A stretch of 42,983 nucleotides of DNA, taken from assembly GCF_027484545.1 (NCBI RefSeq), contig NZ_JAIXST010000166.1, forward strand, positions 1 through 42,983. Direction: 5' to 3'. Numbering within the stretch: position 1 is the stretch's first letter; every line of letters begins with the position of its first letter. This DNA comes from Runella sp. (GTDB taxonomy: Bacteria > Bacteroidota > Bacteroidia > Cytophagales > Spirosomataceae). The position numbers and the translations under genes are program-made. Below are positions 1-7,892 of this stretch, piece after piece. Under the pieces are notes generated by a model. That model saw nothing but the letters and a program-made list of their open reading frames with translations. It did not search any database and had not been told where the DNA came from.

Positions 1-48
1 AAAATCCCAAACTCACTCCGTTTTTATCAGCGTTTGCCTCCCGAAAGA

Positions 49-204
49 TTATTTCAGCACTTTTTTAGAAGGAGCAGCTTTTACCTTGCTCTTTCTATTC
101 TTTAAAAAATTGCTAAATGCTTTATCGTTATTAGCTGGCTCCGCAGAACTGTTGATTAAAAAATCAGCGGTGTGTAATTTTTGGAAGTTGAGGCTATTTT
201 TCAT
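49..204 (-). CDS. small hypothetical protein, 51 aa
   Basis: An uninterrupted 51-codon frame begins with ATG at 204 and ends with TAA at 49. The predicted product is hydrophilic and lysine-rich, with a basic C-terminal tail (KNRKSKVKAAPSKKVLK) and no signal peptide, membrane segment or cysteine. I do not recognise a family. It lies 49 bases downstream of the DUF6169-type reading frame on the same strand, so it may be the last gene of a short transcript starting near 915. The coherent codon use and basic tail argue for a real gene, but its shortness leaves doubt. No function is assigned. Confidence 0.45.
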   Translation of the reverse strand: MKNSLNFQKLHTADFLINSSAEPANNDKAFSNFLKNRKSKVKAAPSKKVLK

Positions 205-253
205 CTGAGAAATTTTGATAAAAGGCTCTAAACCAAACCGACGTTAGATTTAA

Positions 254-725
254 CTACTTGCTCAGATTCTGAACTTCTAAATCAACGTAGGGCTCAAGTA
301 CATTCTCGGCTATATATAACTTGTTGAAGACAAAGGCAGCATAGTAAACCATGTCTAAATCGGTATCAATGATTTTCCGATTGAACTTAAGGAGATGAGG
401 CGGAGCTACTTCCCTAAACCACCTATTAAACAAAATATTTCGGGCTCTCGCCTGATTATCAAGACTATCACAAATGTACAATAACACACAATCGGGATGG
501 GTATCCGAAAAATCTTTCAATACTTTCAAAATAGTTGTCCTTATTCTATCATCAAAAACAGAAGTACGATTGCCTACTGGGTAGAAGCTAAACTCGAAAG
601 ATTGGTAGCCTAAATTCGTAAAAAGCAGTATGTTTTTCAAAAACTATCCTATACTCTATACCTGCGTCGGTTATAAATAGAAGGCCGTTTGAGAAGGACT
701 CAATATTATTAGGGGGCTGACAAAC
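254..725 (-). pseudogene. DUF6169-type protein, frameshifted
   Basis: The downstream part (640 to 254) is open for about 128 codons and contains the core I associate with DUF6169, a Bacteroidota family of unknown function: FEFSFYP, DDRIRTTI, VLLYICDSLDNQARARN and LFNRWF. It has no ATG; the first usable codon is TTG at 640. The missing N-terminal strand region is in another frame just upstream (725 to about 620), reading LLFITDAGIEYRIVFEKHTAFYE before a stop at 588. A one-base slip in the T5 run near 618-622, or in the run at 639-643, would join the two halves into one protein of about 145 aa. The upstream half also lacks a standard start codon. It is either a decaying gene or a sequencing error in a homopolymer. 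The family assignment is from memory. Confidence 0.7.
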
Positions 726-761
726 TCAATCCCTCGGCTGGTTGTAAGCTCTGACAAATCT

Positions 762-890
762 TTACCCTTGCTTGATATAGTCGCGTATAAGCCTTTTATC
801 CTCTATCTTTTTTCTGATAAAGGACTCTGCTTTAGAACTTGCTTTCACGGGCTGAGCATCAGGGTTGTCGGAATTCACAACAATAATCAT
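762..890 (-). CDS. small hypothetical protein, 42 aa
   Basis: An ATG at 890 opens 42 codons. The frame can be extended upstream to a TTG at 944, but a good promoter -7 motif (TATCTTTG on the minus strand, 921-928) lies inside that extension, so the ATG at 890 is preferred. The product starts with a short beta-type stretch (MIIVVNSDNPDAQPV) and continues as a highly charged helix (KAESFIRKKIEDKRLIRDYIK). Family unknown. Its position as a tiny charged protein just before a DUF6169-type gene resembles an antitoxin-toxin layout, but nothing in the sequence proves this. Confidence 0.5.
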   Translation of the reverse strand: MIIVVNSDNPDAQPVKASSKAESFIRKKIEDKRLIRDYIKQG

Positions 891-920
891 GACTACTATT
901 TGAGTTTTGTTTTGTCTAAT

Positions 921-928
921 CAAAGATA
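921..928 (-). promoter_or_regulatory. putative promoter -7 element for the small-gene cluster
   Basis: The minus strand reads TATCTTTG, an exact match to the Bacteroidota -7 consensus TAnnTTTG. The predicted transcript would start near 915, about 25 bases before the ATG at 890. The -33 element is poor. Confidence 0.4.
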
Positions 929-1212
929 AGAACGAAATCACCAATAAAAAAATTCGTATTTCCCACTAATCCCCAAAAATCACAAATTCACTTCGCCTTT
1001 ATGGGCATTTGTACCTCTGGGCGACATCGGTTATTTCCAGGCAAATGACAAAAACAACGTATAGAAATTGGAGATAAGTCAATTTCGGTTATTTGCCTTT
1101 ACCTTTTGCAAATAGCGGGTAGAAAATCAGCACACGTAGCGTTATATGAGTAGTTGCTCTCGTTTTTTAGCCTTTTGAGGGAAAAATGCCCTTTTACTTG
1201 CATTTGATTCTT

Positions 1213-1220
1213 TATATTTG
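1213..1220 (+). promoter_or_regulatory. putative promoter -7 element for the RND operon
   Basis: TATATTTG matches TAnnTTTG exactly and lies 69 bases before the ATG of the adaptor gene. The best upstream -33 candidate (TTTT at 1192-1195, 17 bases away) is one base off TTTG. Confidence 0.45.
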
Positions 1221-1289
1221 TCCTAACCGTTAACATAAACTGTCTCGACAGGCACTTACTTTGTTTGATTACTTATAACTATTATTTTA

Positions 1290-2363
1290 ATGAATTGCCC
1301 TAAAAAAACTCCCTCTACCTATATCAGTTTGTACCTGCTCCTATTTTGTCTCGCATTCTCTTCCTGTAAAGAAAAGAAAGAAAAAGGCAAAGGCGGCGGC
1401 GGCGATGAGAAAAAAGACAAGCCCACTCTCGTAGATGTAATGGTGGCAACTCTCCAACCAATAACCAATGTAGTGGAAGCCAACGGAACAATCATTCCTA
1501 ATGAATCAACGGAGTTACGGCCCGAAGTCAGCGGACGGCTCACGTATTTAAACGTTCCAGAAGGAAAATCAGTAGCTCAGGGAACTATATTAGCCCGAAT
1601 CAACAGTGCGGATTTGGAAGCACAGGTACAGCGGACAAAAGTTCAATTGGAGACCGCCACTCGAACTGAAGAACGCCTTAGAAAACTATTGGACGTAAAC
1701 GGAATCAATCAAAGCGACTATGATGCCGCACTGAATACCGTCAATACTCTGAAAGCGGATGCTGCTTATACTCAAACGCTCATTGACAAGACTATTGTTC
1801 GGGCTCCTTTTAGTGGCACCATTGGATTGCGTCAGGTGAGCCCAGGCGCGTACGTGACTCCAACAACTATTCTTGCTACCATGCAACAGCTGGGCAGGAT
1901 GAAAATAGACTTTACCCTTCCTGAAGAAAACAGCGACCTGATACGGATAGGAAGTGTAGTAAAAGTAAAACTGGAAGGCAGGGATACCACCATGAGAAGA
2001 GCAACGGTGATAGCGCTCGAACCCCAAGCCAACCGCCAAACCCGTAACTTGATGGTGCGGGCATTATTAGATAATGCGCGGGTCAATCCGGGGGCTTTTG
2101 CCAAAGTGATTATCAGCAGTGGCAATAATAAAAAAGCCATTTTGATTCCTACCAATGCCATCATCCCTGACGATAGAAACAATCAAGTAATTTTAGTAAA
2201 AGGGGGTAAGGCCTCCTTCGTCAATGTCCAAACGGGAACACGTACTGCCAATAATGTTGAAATCACGCAAGGAATCAGTGAAGGCGACTCGGTGGTAGTA
2301 ACCGGCGTGTTGTTTGCCAAACCTGACGCCATTCTCAAAGTACGAAAAGCAGCAAAACGATGA
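1290..2363 (+). CDS. RND efflux periplasmic adaptor (MFP/HlyD family)
   Basis: This 357-aa protein is the periplasmic adaptor of a tripartite efflux pump, linking the inner-membrane RND pump to the outer-membrane channel. The N-terminus is a lipoprotein signal with lipobox FSSC (Cys26), followed by a lysine/glycine-rich linker (27-43). A lipoyl half-motif (ELRPEVSGRLTYLNVPEGKSV), a helical hairpin (about 100-165) and the second lipoyl half (VRAPFSGTIGLRQVSPGAYV) follow, then the beta-barrel and membrane-proximal domains. It is the first gene of a three-gene operon, and its stop overlaps the pump start by 4 bases (ATGA at 2360), indicating translational coupling. The substrate is unknown, and no TetR or two-component regulator is adjacent. 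Confidence 0.93.
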   Translation: MNCPKKTPSTYISLYLLLFCLAFSSCKEKKEKGKGGGGDEKKDKPTLVDVMVATLQPITNVVEANGTIIPNESTELRPEVSGRLTYLNVPEGKSVAQGTILARINSADLEAQVQRTKVQLETATRTEERLRKLLDVNGINQSDYDAALNTVNTLKADAAYTQTLIDKTIVRAPFSGTIGLRQVSPGAYVTPTTILATMQQLGRMKIDFTLPEENSDLIRIGSVVKVKLEGRDTTMRRATVIALEPQANRQTRNLMVRALLDNARVNPGAFAKVIISSGNNKKAILIPTNAIIPDDRNNQVILVKGGKASFVNVQTGTRTANNVEITQGISEGDSVVVTGVLFAKPDAILKVRKAAKR

Positions 2364-5300
2364 ATATCTCAGAATTATCTATAAACCGCCCCGTGCTTGC
2401 CACAGTCATGAACTTGGCAATCGTCATCTTTGGAGTCGTTGGGCTTACTTTTTTAGCCGTTCGTGACTATCCAGCCATTGACCCTCCCCAGATTTCGGTG
2501 AGTACCTCTTACACAGGAGCCAACTCCGATATCATCGAAAGCCAAATCACTGAACCGTTGGAGAAACAAATCAACGGAATTCAAGGCATCCGTACCATCA
2601 CCTCATCCAGTTCGCAAGGCAACAGCCAAATTAGCGTAGAGTTTAATTTGGGAGTAGATTTGGAAGATGCCGCCAGCGACGTACGCGATAAGGTAAGCCA
2701 AGCCGTTCGCAGCCTTCCTCAGGACATTAATGCACCGCCAGTAGTATCAAAAGCCGATGCTAACGGAGATTTTATTATGATTGTGGCCATTCAGAGCGAG
2801 ACCAAAAGCCTTTTGGAGCTAAGTGACTACGCTGAAAACGTGCTGCAACAACAGATTCAAACGGTTGATGAAGTAAGTGCAATTAATATCTTTGGGCAGA
2901 AAAGCTATGCCATGAGGGTATGGCTCAATCCTGACAAGATGAACGCGTACAACGTCGCATTCTCGGATATTCGTACGGCACTCAACAGCGAAAATATTGA
3001 GTTGCCCCCCGGAAAAATATATGGCAACAACACCGATTTAACGATTCGGGTATTGGGGCGCATGACCACCGAAAAGCAATTCCAGGACTTAATTATCCGT
3101 GAAGATGCTACAGGAATCGTGCGTTTGAACGATGTTGCCAAAGTAGAATTAGGCCCCGAACAATTGGAGCAAAGCTGGAAATACAACGGTCTGCACGCGG
3201 TAGGATTGGCGATTATTCCTCAGCCGGGAGCCAATAACATCAAAATTGCCGATGAAATCTATAAACGTCTTGATCAAATTCAGAAAAGCAGTAAAAGCGA
3301 CATTCAACTCAAAGTTTTAAGCGATAACACCAAAAACATTCGTAATTCATTGGCCGAAGTGGAAGAAACCCTCATCATTTCTTTTATCTTGGTGGTATTG
3401 GTTATTTTCTTCTTTTTCCGCGATTGGCTCATTGCCATTCGACCATTGATTGATATTCCTATTTCATTGGTCGCTACGTTTTTTATCATGTATTTGGCGG
3501 GCTTTTCAGTCAATATCCTCACCATGTTGGCTATTGTACTGGCAACGGGTTTGGTGGTGGATGATGGGATTGTGGTCACGGAAAATATCTTTAAGAAATT
3601 AGAGCAGGGTTTACCCATTCGAAAAGCCGCCATTGAAGGCAGTAAAGAAATTTTCTTTGCGGTCATTTCTACCTCAATCACGCTGGCGATTGTGTTTTTA
3701 CCCGTGATATTTCTGGAAGGTTTTGTGGGAAGTCTGTTCCGGGAATTTGGAGTCACCTTAGCCGCGGCAGTGTTGGTTTCTGCGTTCGTATCATTGACCA
3801 TCACACCAGTATTGAACGTCTACTTGACTCGTAAAAAAGCAGGACACGGGTGGTTTTATCAAAAAACCGAACCATTCTTCCGAGGAATGGAAAATGGCTA
3901 TCAAAGCTCATTAAAAGCATTCCTCAAAGTGCGCTGGATGGCTTGGATCATTGTAGCTGCTTGTGGTGGAATTATCTGGTTTTGCATAGGTAATCTAAAA
4001 AGCGAACTCGCGCCCTTGGAAGACCGCAGCAGCATCCGTTTCAACGTGACAGCCCCCGAAGGCACGAGTTATAGCTCAATGGCGAAAATTGCCGACGATT
4101 TGGGCAAGTTTTTATATGATTCCATTCCGGAGCGTGATTTCATCTTTGTGCGTACCCCGGGTGGAGGGCCGGGTGGAGGTGGCAGTACCAACAGCGCCGC
4201 GCCGCGTTTGGCTTTAGTACCTCCTACCGAACGTAAACGCAGTCAAAGTGACATTACGAATGATTTACAGAAAAAACTAAACCGTTTCAATCAAGCACGG
4301 ATATTTGCTGTGCAAGAACAAACGATTTCGGTTGGCTTTGGCTCCCGCGGCGGACTGCCTGTTCAATTTATTCTCCAAAACCAAGACTTGGACAAACTGC
4401 GGGCTATTATTCCACAATTTTTGGATGCGGCTCGAAGCGATAAAACTTTTGCCAACGTAGACGTCAATTTGAAGTTCAATCGCCCAGAATTAAAACTGAC
4501 GGTTGACCGTATGAAAATCAAGGACTTAGGGCTAAGCACTCAAGACGTGGTTGCGACCATTCAGGCAGCCTTCAGCGGTGGGCGTTTGGCCTATTTTATT
4601 CAGAACGGCTATCAATACTCGGTCATTGCACAGGTAGAAAGGAGCGACCGCAACAAGCCCGAAGACATTGGGCGGTTGTATGTGCGCAATACACGGGGAG
4701 AAAACATTCCATTGAGTTCGGTCATTAAATGGGAGGAAAGCACAAACCCTACTACCATTTATCACTACAATCGCTATAAAGCAGCGACTATCTCTGCTTC
4801 TTTATCCGAAGGTTATACCATTGGTGATGGCATAGATGCCATGAATAAAATTGCTAATAAACTCTTGGATGAAAGCTATCAAACGGCTCTTTCAGGCCCT
4901 TCTAGAGACTTTTCAGAGAGTTCATCCAATATCCTGTTTGCATTTGCACTGGCTTTGGTGTTGATTTATCTGGTATTGGCGGCTCAGTTTGAAAGTTTCA
5001 TTGACCCGTTCACCATCATGATTACGGTGCCCTTGGCGCTGGCAGGTGCCTTATTAAGCCTTTGGGTATTCAACCAAACTCTGAATATTTTTTCACAGAT
5101 TGGAATGATCATGCTCATTGGCCTCGTGACCAAAAACGGGATTTTGATTGTAGAATTTGCCAACAAACGTCGAGAGAGTGGGCTTAAAAAAATGGAAGCG
5201 GTTGTCGATGCTGCCACCCAACGCCTTCGCCCTATTTTAATGACCAGTCTTGCTACGTCATTGGGAGCTATGCCGATTGCCTTAAGCTTAGGAGCTGCCG

Positions 5301-5461
5301 GTACCAGCCGTGTTCCTTTGGGTATCGTGGTAGTTTGCGGAATTTTGTTTTCATTGGTACTGACGCTGTTTGTAGTTCCTGCGGTCTACACCTTTATTTC
5401 CGGCAAACACAAAACAGCTGATGCTGAAACTCCTGAAGAAAAAGAAGTAGCAGTACACTAA
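2360..5461 (+). CDS. RND efflux pump, inner-membrane transporter (HAE1/AcrB type)
   Basis: At 1033 aa this is the normal length for an AcrB-like proton-driven multidrug transporter. It has an N-terminal transmembrane helix (about 10-30), a first periplasmic porter region, helices 2-6, a second porter region and a C-terminal bundle. The proton-relay residues are present: the Asp pair in GLVVDDGIVV (D401, D402, TM4) and the Lys in GLVTKNGILIVEF (K925, TM10). A glycine-rich insertion (TPGGGPGGGGSTNSAAPR, about residues 599-616) sits in the second porter domain. The acidic tail is short. It is translationally coupled to the adaptor and followed by a TolC-like channel. The family is certain; the cargo cannot be read from sequence. 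Confidence 0.95.
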   Translation: MNISELSINRPVLATVMNLAIVIFGVVGLTFLAVRDYPAIDPPQISVSTSYTGANSDIIESQITEPLEKQINGIQGIRTITSSSSQGNSQISVEFNLGVDLEDAASDVRDKVSQAVRSLPQDINAPPVVSKADANGDFIMIVAIQSETKSLLELSDYAENVLQQQIQTVDEVSAINIFGQKSYAMRVWLNPDKMNAYNVAFSDIRTALNSENIELPPGKIYGNNTDLTIRVLGRMTTEKQFQDLIIREDATGIVRLNDVAKVELGPEQLEQSWKYNGLHAVGLAIIPQPGANNIKIADEIYKRLDQIQKSSKSDIQLKVLSDNTKNIRNSLAEVEETLIISFILVVLVIFFFFRDWLIAIRPLIDIPISLVATFFIMYLAGFSVNILTMLAIVLATGLVVDDGIVVTENIFKKLEQGLPIRKAAIEGSKEIFFAVISTSITLAIVFLPVIFLEGFVGSLFREFGVTLAAAVLVSAFVSLTITPVLNVYLTRKKAGHGWFYQKTEPFFRGMENGYQSSLKAFLKVRWMAWIIVAACGGIIWFCIGNLKSELAPLEDRSSIRFNVTAPEGTSYSSMAKIADDLGKFLYDSIPERDFIFVRTPGGGPGGGGSTNSAAPRLALVPPTERKRSQSDITNDLQKKLNRFNQARIFAVQEQTISVGFGSRGGLPVQFILQNQDLDKLRAIIPQFLDAARSDKTFANVDVNLKFNRPELKLTVDRMKIKDLGLSTQDVVATIQAAFSGGRLAYFIQNGYQYSVIAQVERSDRNKPEDIGRLYVRNTRGENIPLSSVIKWEESTNPTTIYHYNRYKAATISASLSEGYTIGDGIDAMNKIANKLLDESYQTALSGPSRDFSESSSNILFAFALALVLIYLVLAAQFESFIDPFTIMITVPLALAGALLSLWVFNQTLNIFSQIGMIMLIGLVTKNGILIVEFANKRRESGLKKMEAVVDAATQRLRPILMTSLATSLGAMPIALSLGAAGTSRVPLGIVVVCGILFSLVLTLFVVPAVYTFISGKHKTADAETPEEKEVAVH

Positions 5462-5466
5462 AAACA

Positions 5467-5511
5467 AACGTTGGCAAGGTTATACGGTACGTAACAAACC
5501 TTGCCAACGTT
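5467..5511. repeat. 15-bp perfect palindrome between pump and channel genes
   Basis: The arms AACGTTGGCAAGGTT (5467-5481) and AACCTTGCCAACGTT (5497-5511) are exact reverse complements around a 15-base loop that can form a further short stem (TACG/CGTA). There is no adjacent T-run, so it is not an ordinary terminator. It occupies half of the gap between the RND pump and the TolC gene. It could be a REP-like repeat, or a hairpin that tunes expression of the channel relative to the pump. Confidence 0.8.
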
Positions 5512-5553
5512 GATACATAACAATTACCTTTTTTGTAACATACTATCTTCAAA

Positions 5554-6846
5554 ATGAAGAAATACACCTTCCTACTTTTCTCTTTATTTTTTACTCAAAG
5601 GCTCTTTTCACAAACCCTTACCTTACCCGACGCGGTCAGTATAGCCCTGAAAAACAACCTTGATATTGAAGTGTTGAGAAATAATGTACGAATTGCCGAC
5701 ATTAATAACGACATCAGTATTGCAGGCGGGCGGCCCGTTGTAACTGCCAACATTACTGATAACGAACAAATTACGAACGTAAATCAAAAATTAAATACGG
5801 GAGTAGAAATTAAACGCAATGGAGCGATTGCCAACCAGTTAAACTCCAACGTAACGGGAAGTATCTTGCTTTACAATGGTTACCGCGTGAAAGCCACGAA
5901 AAACCGGTTGGAACAGATTGAGTTACAGAGTTCGCAATTTGTCAATGCGCAGGTGCAGAATACAATTGCGGCAGTGATGACAAAATACTACGATGTCATT
6001 CGGCAACAAGCCTACACCCGTACCATTGACCAGTCCATTGACGTAGCTCAAAAACGTTTGGAGATTGTAAAAGCGCAGCAGAGCGTGGGTTTAGCAAATA
6101 ATGCCGATTTGTTTCAATCCCAAATTGATTTGAATACGTTGGAACAGACCAAACAATCGCAGCAACTTGTTATCGCTCAGGCCAAAACAGATTTATTGCT
6201 GTTGATGAATTCAAGCCCTGATTCCTCAATTATAATTCAGGATACGATCATTGTAGACCGTAGTATTTCCTTACCCAATATTTTAGAAAATCTGAACAGA
6301 AATGCCGAGCTGATGGCTGCCAACTACCAGATACGAATAGCAGAACAGTTAATCAAAGAAACGTTGGCACTGCGCTACCCTACCCTACGGGCCAATGCAG
6401 GGTACAGCTACAACCGAAATCAGCAAACTGCGGGACAGCTTTTGCTTAACCAAAGCAGCGGTCCGCTTGTCGGTTTATCCTTAGCCGTTCCGATTTATAA
6501 TGGCGGAATTTTTAAACGGCAGGAACAAATCGCGGGGATAAATGCCAAAAATGCGGGCTTACAAAAAAGTATCTTACAAAGAGATTTTCGTAGTGCTGCT
6601 GTAAGAACTTATCAGGCGTACAGCGCAAATTTGCAACAATTGGATAACCAAAAAAAGACCGTAGACTTAGCCAGGCAATTATTAAGTCTTGCTCTTCAAC
6701 GGTTCCAACTTCGTCAGGCTACCATTGTAGAGGTGCGTCAGGCACAGGAAAGTTTTGAAAATGCGGGTCTTACCATGACAAATTTAAGTTTTGCTGCTAA
6801 AGCCGCTGAAATTGAATTGTTGAGATTAATCAATGAATTGAAATAG
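5554..6846 (+). CDS. TolC-family outer-membrane efflux channel
   Basis: A 430-aa outer-membrane efflux protein with a cleavable signal peptide (MKKYTFLLFSLFFTQRLFSQ) and the two-fold repeated helix/strand structure of TolC. The first repeat begins LTLPDAVSIALKNNLDIEVLRNNVRIADIN, the usual entry motif. The second contains LRYPTLRANAGYSYNRNQQ and LAVPIYNGGIFKRQEQI. It forms the trimeric outer-membrane exit duct for the adaptor and pump encoded upstream. The 92-base gap from the pump gene contains a large hairpin but no good promoter motif, so it probably shares the operon transcript. A strong hairpin terminator follows the stop codon. Confidence 0.93.
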   Translation: MKKYTFLLFSLFFTQRLFSQTLTLPDAVSIALKNNLDIEVLRNNVRIADINNDISIAGGRPVVTANITDNEQITNVNQKLNTGVEIKRNGAIANQLNSNVTGSILLYNGYRVKATKNRLEQIELQSSQFVNAQVQNTIAAVMTKYYDVIRQQAYTRTIDQSIDVAQKRLEIVKAQQSVGLANNADLFQSQIDLNTLEQTKQSQQLVIAQAKTDLLLLMNSSPDSSIIIQDTIIVDRSISLPNILENLNRNAELMAANYQIRIAEQLIKETLALRYPTLRANAGYSYNRNQQTAGQLLLNQSSGPLVGLSLAVPIYNGGIFKRQEQIAGINAKNAGLQKSILQRDFRSAAVRTYQAYSANLQQLDNQKKTVDLARQLLSLALQRFQLRQATIVEVRQAQESFENAGLTMTNLSFAAKAAEIELLRLINELK

Positions 6847-6864
6847 TTTCAAATCAAACCCTAT

Positions 6865-6905
6865 AAAAAAGGTGCCCCGAAAATAGCTTTCGGGGCACCT
6901 TTTTT
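6865..6905. terminator. bidirectional intrinsic terminator between tolC-like gene and dapA
   Basis: A perfect 18-bp stem (arms 6865-6882 and 6888-6905) with loop ATAGC has A6 on the left flank and T6 on the right flank, so it can terminate transcription from either side. The genes on both sides converge on it. Confidence 0.92.
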
Positions 6906-6923
6906 ATATAACTACTCACGAAA

Positions 6924-7808
6924 TCAGATCAACTGTTCGCGCTCCATAATTTCTTTCAATTTGCCCCCCAATTCATCAGAGGCTTTTACCAAAGGCAAAC
7001 GAACCTCACTACCGCTTATCCCTTTAATTTCAAGGCATTTTTTAATACCTACCGGATTAGACTCGGCATACAGCGGAGCATCCATGTCCAGAAAACGGAA
7101 CTGAATGGCGGAAGCATCTTCCATACGACCTCCCAAAGCATGCCACACCATTTCCGTAAATTCTTTCGGGAATGCATTGGCGATCACCGAAATCACCCCT
7201 TTCCAACCCACGCTTACCATTGGTGTAACGTGATTGTCATCGCCTGAAATCAGTAAAAAGTCTTTTGGACAGGCATCTGCCAATTCCATGTACTGGTCAA
7301 AATTGGCGCAGGCATCTTTGATACCAATGATATTGGGGTGTTTTGCCAACTCTACAATTGTCTCCACCTTCATATTGACCACTGTACGTCCGGGCACATT
7401 GTAAAGAAAAACGGGTACCGGACTTACGTCTGCAATAGCGGTAAAATGCGCAATCAACCCTTTTTGTGAAGGTTTATTGTAATAAGGACAAACGGATAAA
7501 ACAGCATCTACGCCCGTAAAATCCGTCTGCTTGAACGTTTCCAGAACAGCACGGGTGTTATTGCCCCCCAAACCATAGACAATTGGCAACTTTTTAGGGT
7601 TGTTTTCCCGAACAAACTTCAGCAAATCAAGCTTTTCCTGAGCTGTTGTGGTGGAAGTTTCACCCGTCGTACCCTGGACTACAAGGTAATTTACGCCGCC
7701 TTCACTCACTAAGTCGAGAAGTCTTTTAAGGGCCGAGTAATCAATATCAAGGTTGGTGTCGAATGGGGTGACCAAAGCCACGCCCACTCCAAAGAATCTG
7801 GTATCCAT
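6924..7808 (-). CDS. dapA: 4-hydroxy-tetrahydrodipicolinate synthase
   Basis: DapA condenses pyruvate with aspartate semialdehyde, the first committed step of lysine and diaminopimelate (cell wall) synthesis in the cytoplasm. The 294-aa length is typical. The TIM-barrel signatures are all present: GTTGET with Thr47/Thr48, Tyr136 in FLYNVPGRT, Arg141, and Schiff-base Lys164 in IIGIKDA. YYNKPSQ is also conserved. It starts with ATG at 7808, 84 bases after the aminotransferase gene on the same strand, and a -7 motif (TACCTTTG, minus strand 7875-7882) in that gap suggests its own promoter. The pairing with an aminotransferase is compatible with amino-acid biosynthesis but does not prove a shared pathway. 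Confidence 0.93.
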   Translation of the reverse strand: MDTRFFGVGVALVTPFDTNLDIDYSALKRLLDLVSEGGVNYLVVQGTTGETSTTTAQEKLDLLKFVRENNPKKLPIVYGLGGNNTRAVLETFKQTDFTGVDAVLSVCPYYNKPSQKGLIAHFTAIADVSPVPVFLYNVPGRTVVNMKVETIVELAKHPNIIGIKDACANFDQYMELADACPKDFLLISGDDNHVTPMVSVGWKGVISVIANAFPKEFTEMVWHALGGRMEDASAIQFRFLDMDAPLYAESNPVGIKKCLEIKGISGSEVRLPLVKASDELGGKLKEIMEREQLI

Positions 7809-7874
7809 TTGATTTGTGCTACAGACGGTTTGTCCGTTACGATAACTGGTAGATGAGTGGTAGATTGAACGCTA

Positions 7875-7882
7875 CAAAGGTA
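7875..7882 (-). promoter_or_regulatory. putative promoter -7 element for dapA
   Basis: The minus strand reads TACCTTTG, an exact TAnnTTTG match, 66 bases before the dapA ATG. The -33 element is not clear at the usual spacing. Confidence 0.4.
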
Positions 7883-7892
7883 TCAAAATTTG

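Larger units (their letters stand above)
891..1289. other. intergenic region, divergent promoters
   Basis: No convincing gene is present in this 399-base stretch between the small-gene cluster and the RND operon. It holds the minus-strand promoter motif at 921-928, a block at 976-1042 that resembles the start of the window (1-59), a 7-bp perfect hairpin (TATTTGC at 1090-1096 with GCAAATA at 1108-1114), and the plus-strand promoter motif at 1213-1220. Confidence 0.6.

Noticed and set aside
1042-1165. Integron attC-like site near the small-gene cluster
   Set aside because: Small hairpins exist, but the RYYYAAC and GTTRRRY ends are absent and no integrase is in view.
3304-3804. 166-codon open frame antisense to the RND pump gene
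   Set aside because: It mirrors the membrane-helix codons of the pump on the other strand, lacks any family pattern, and no promoter was seen.
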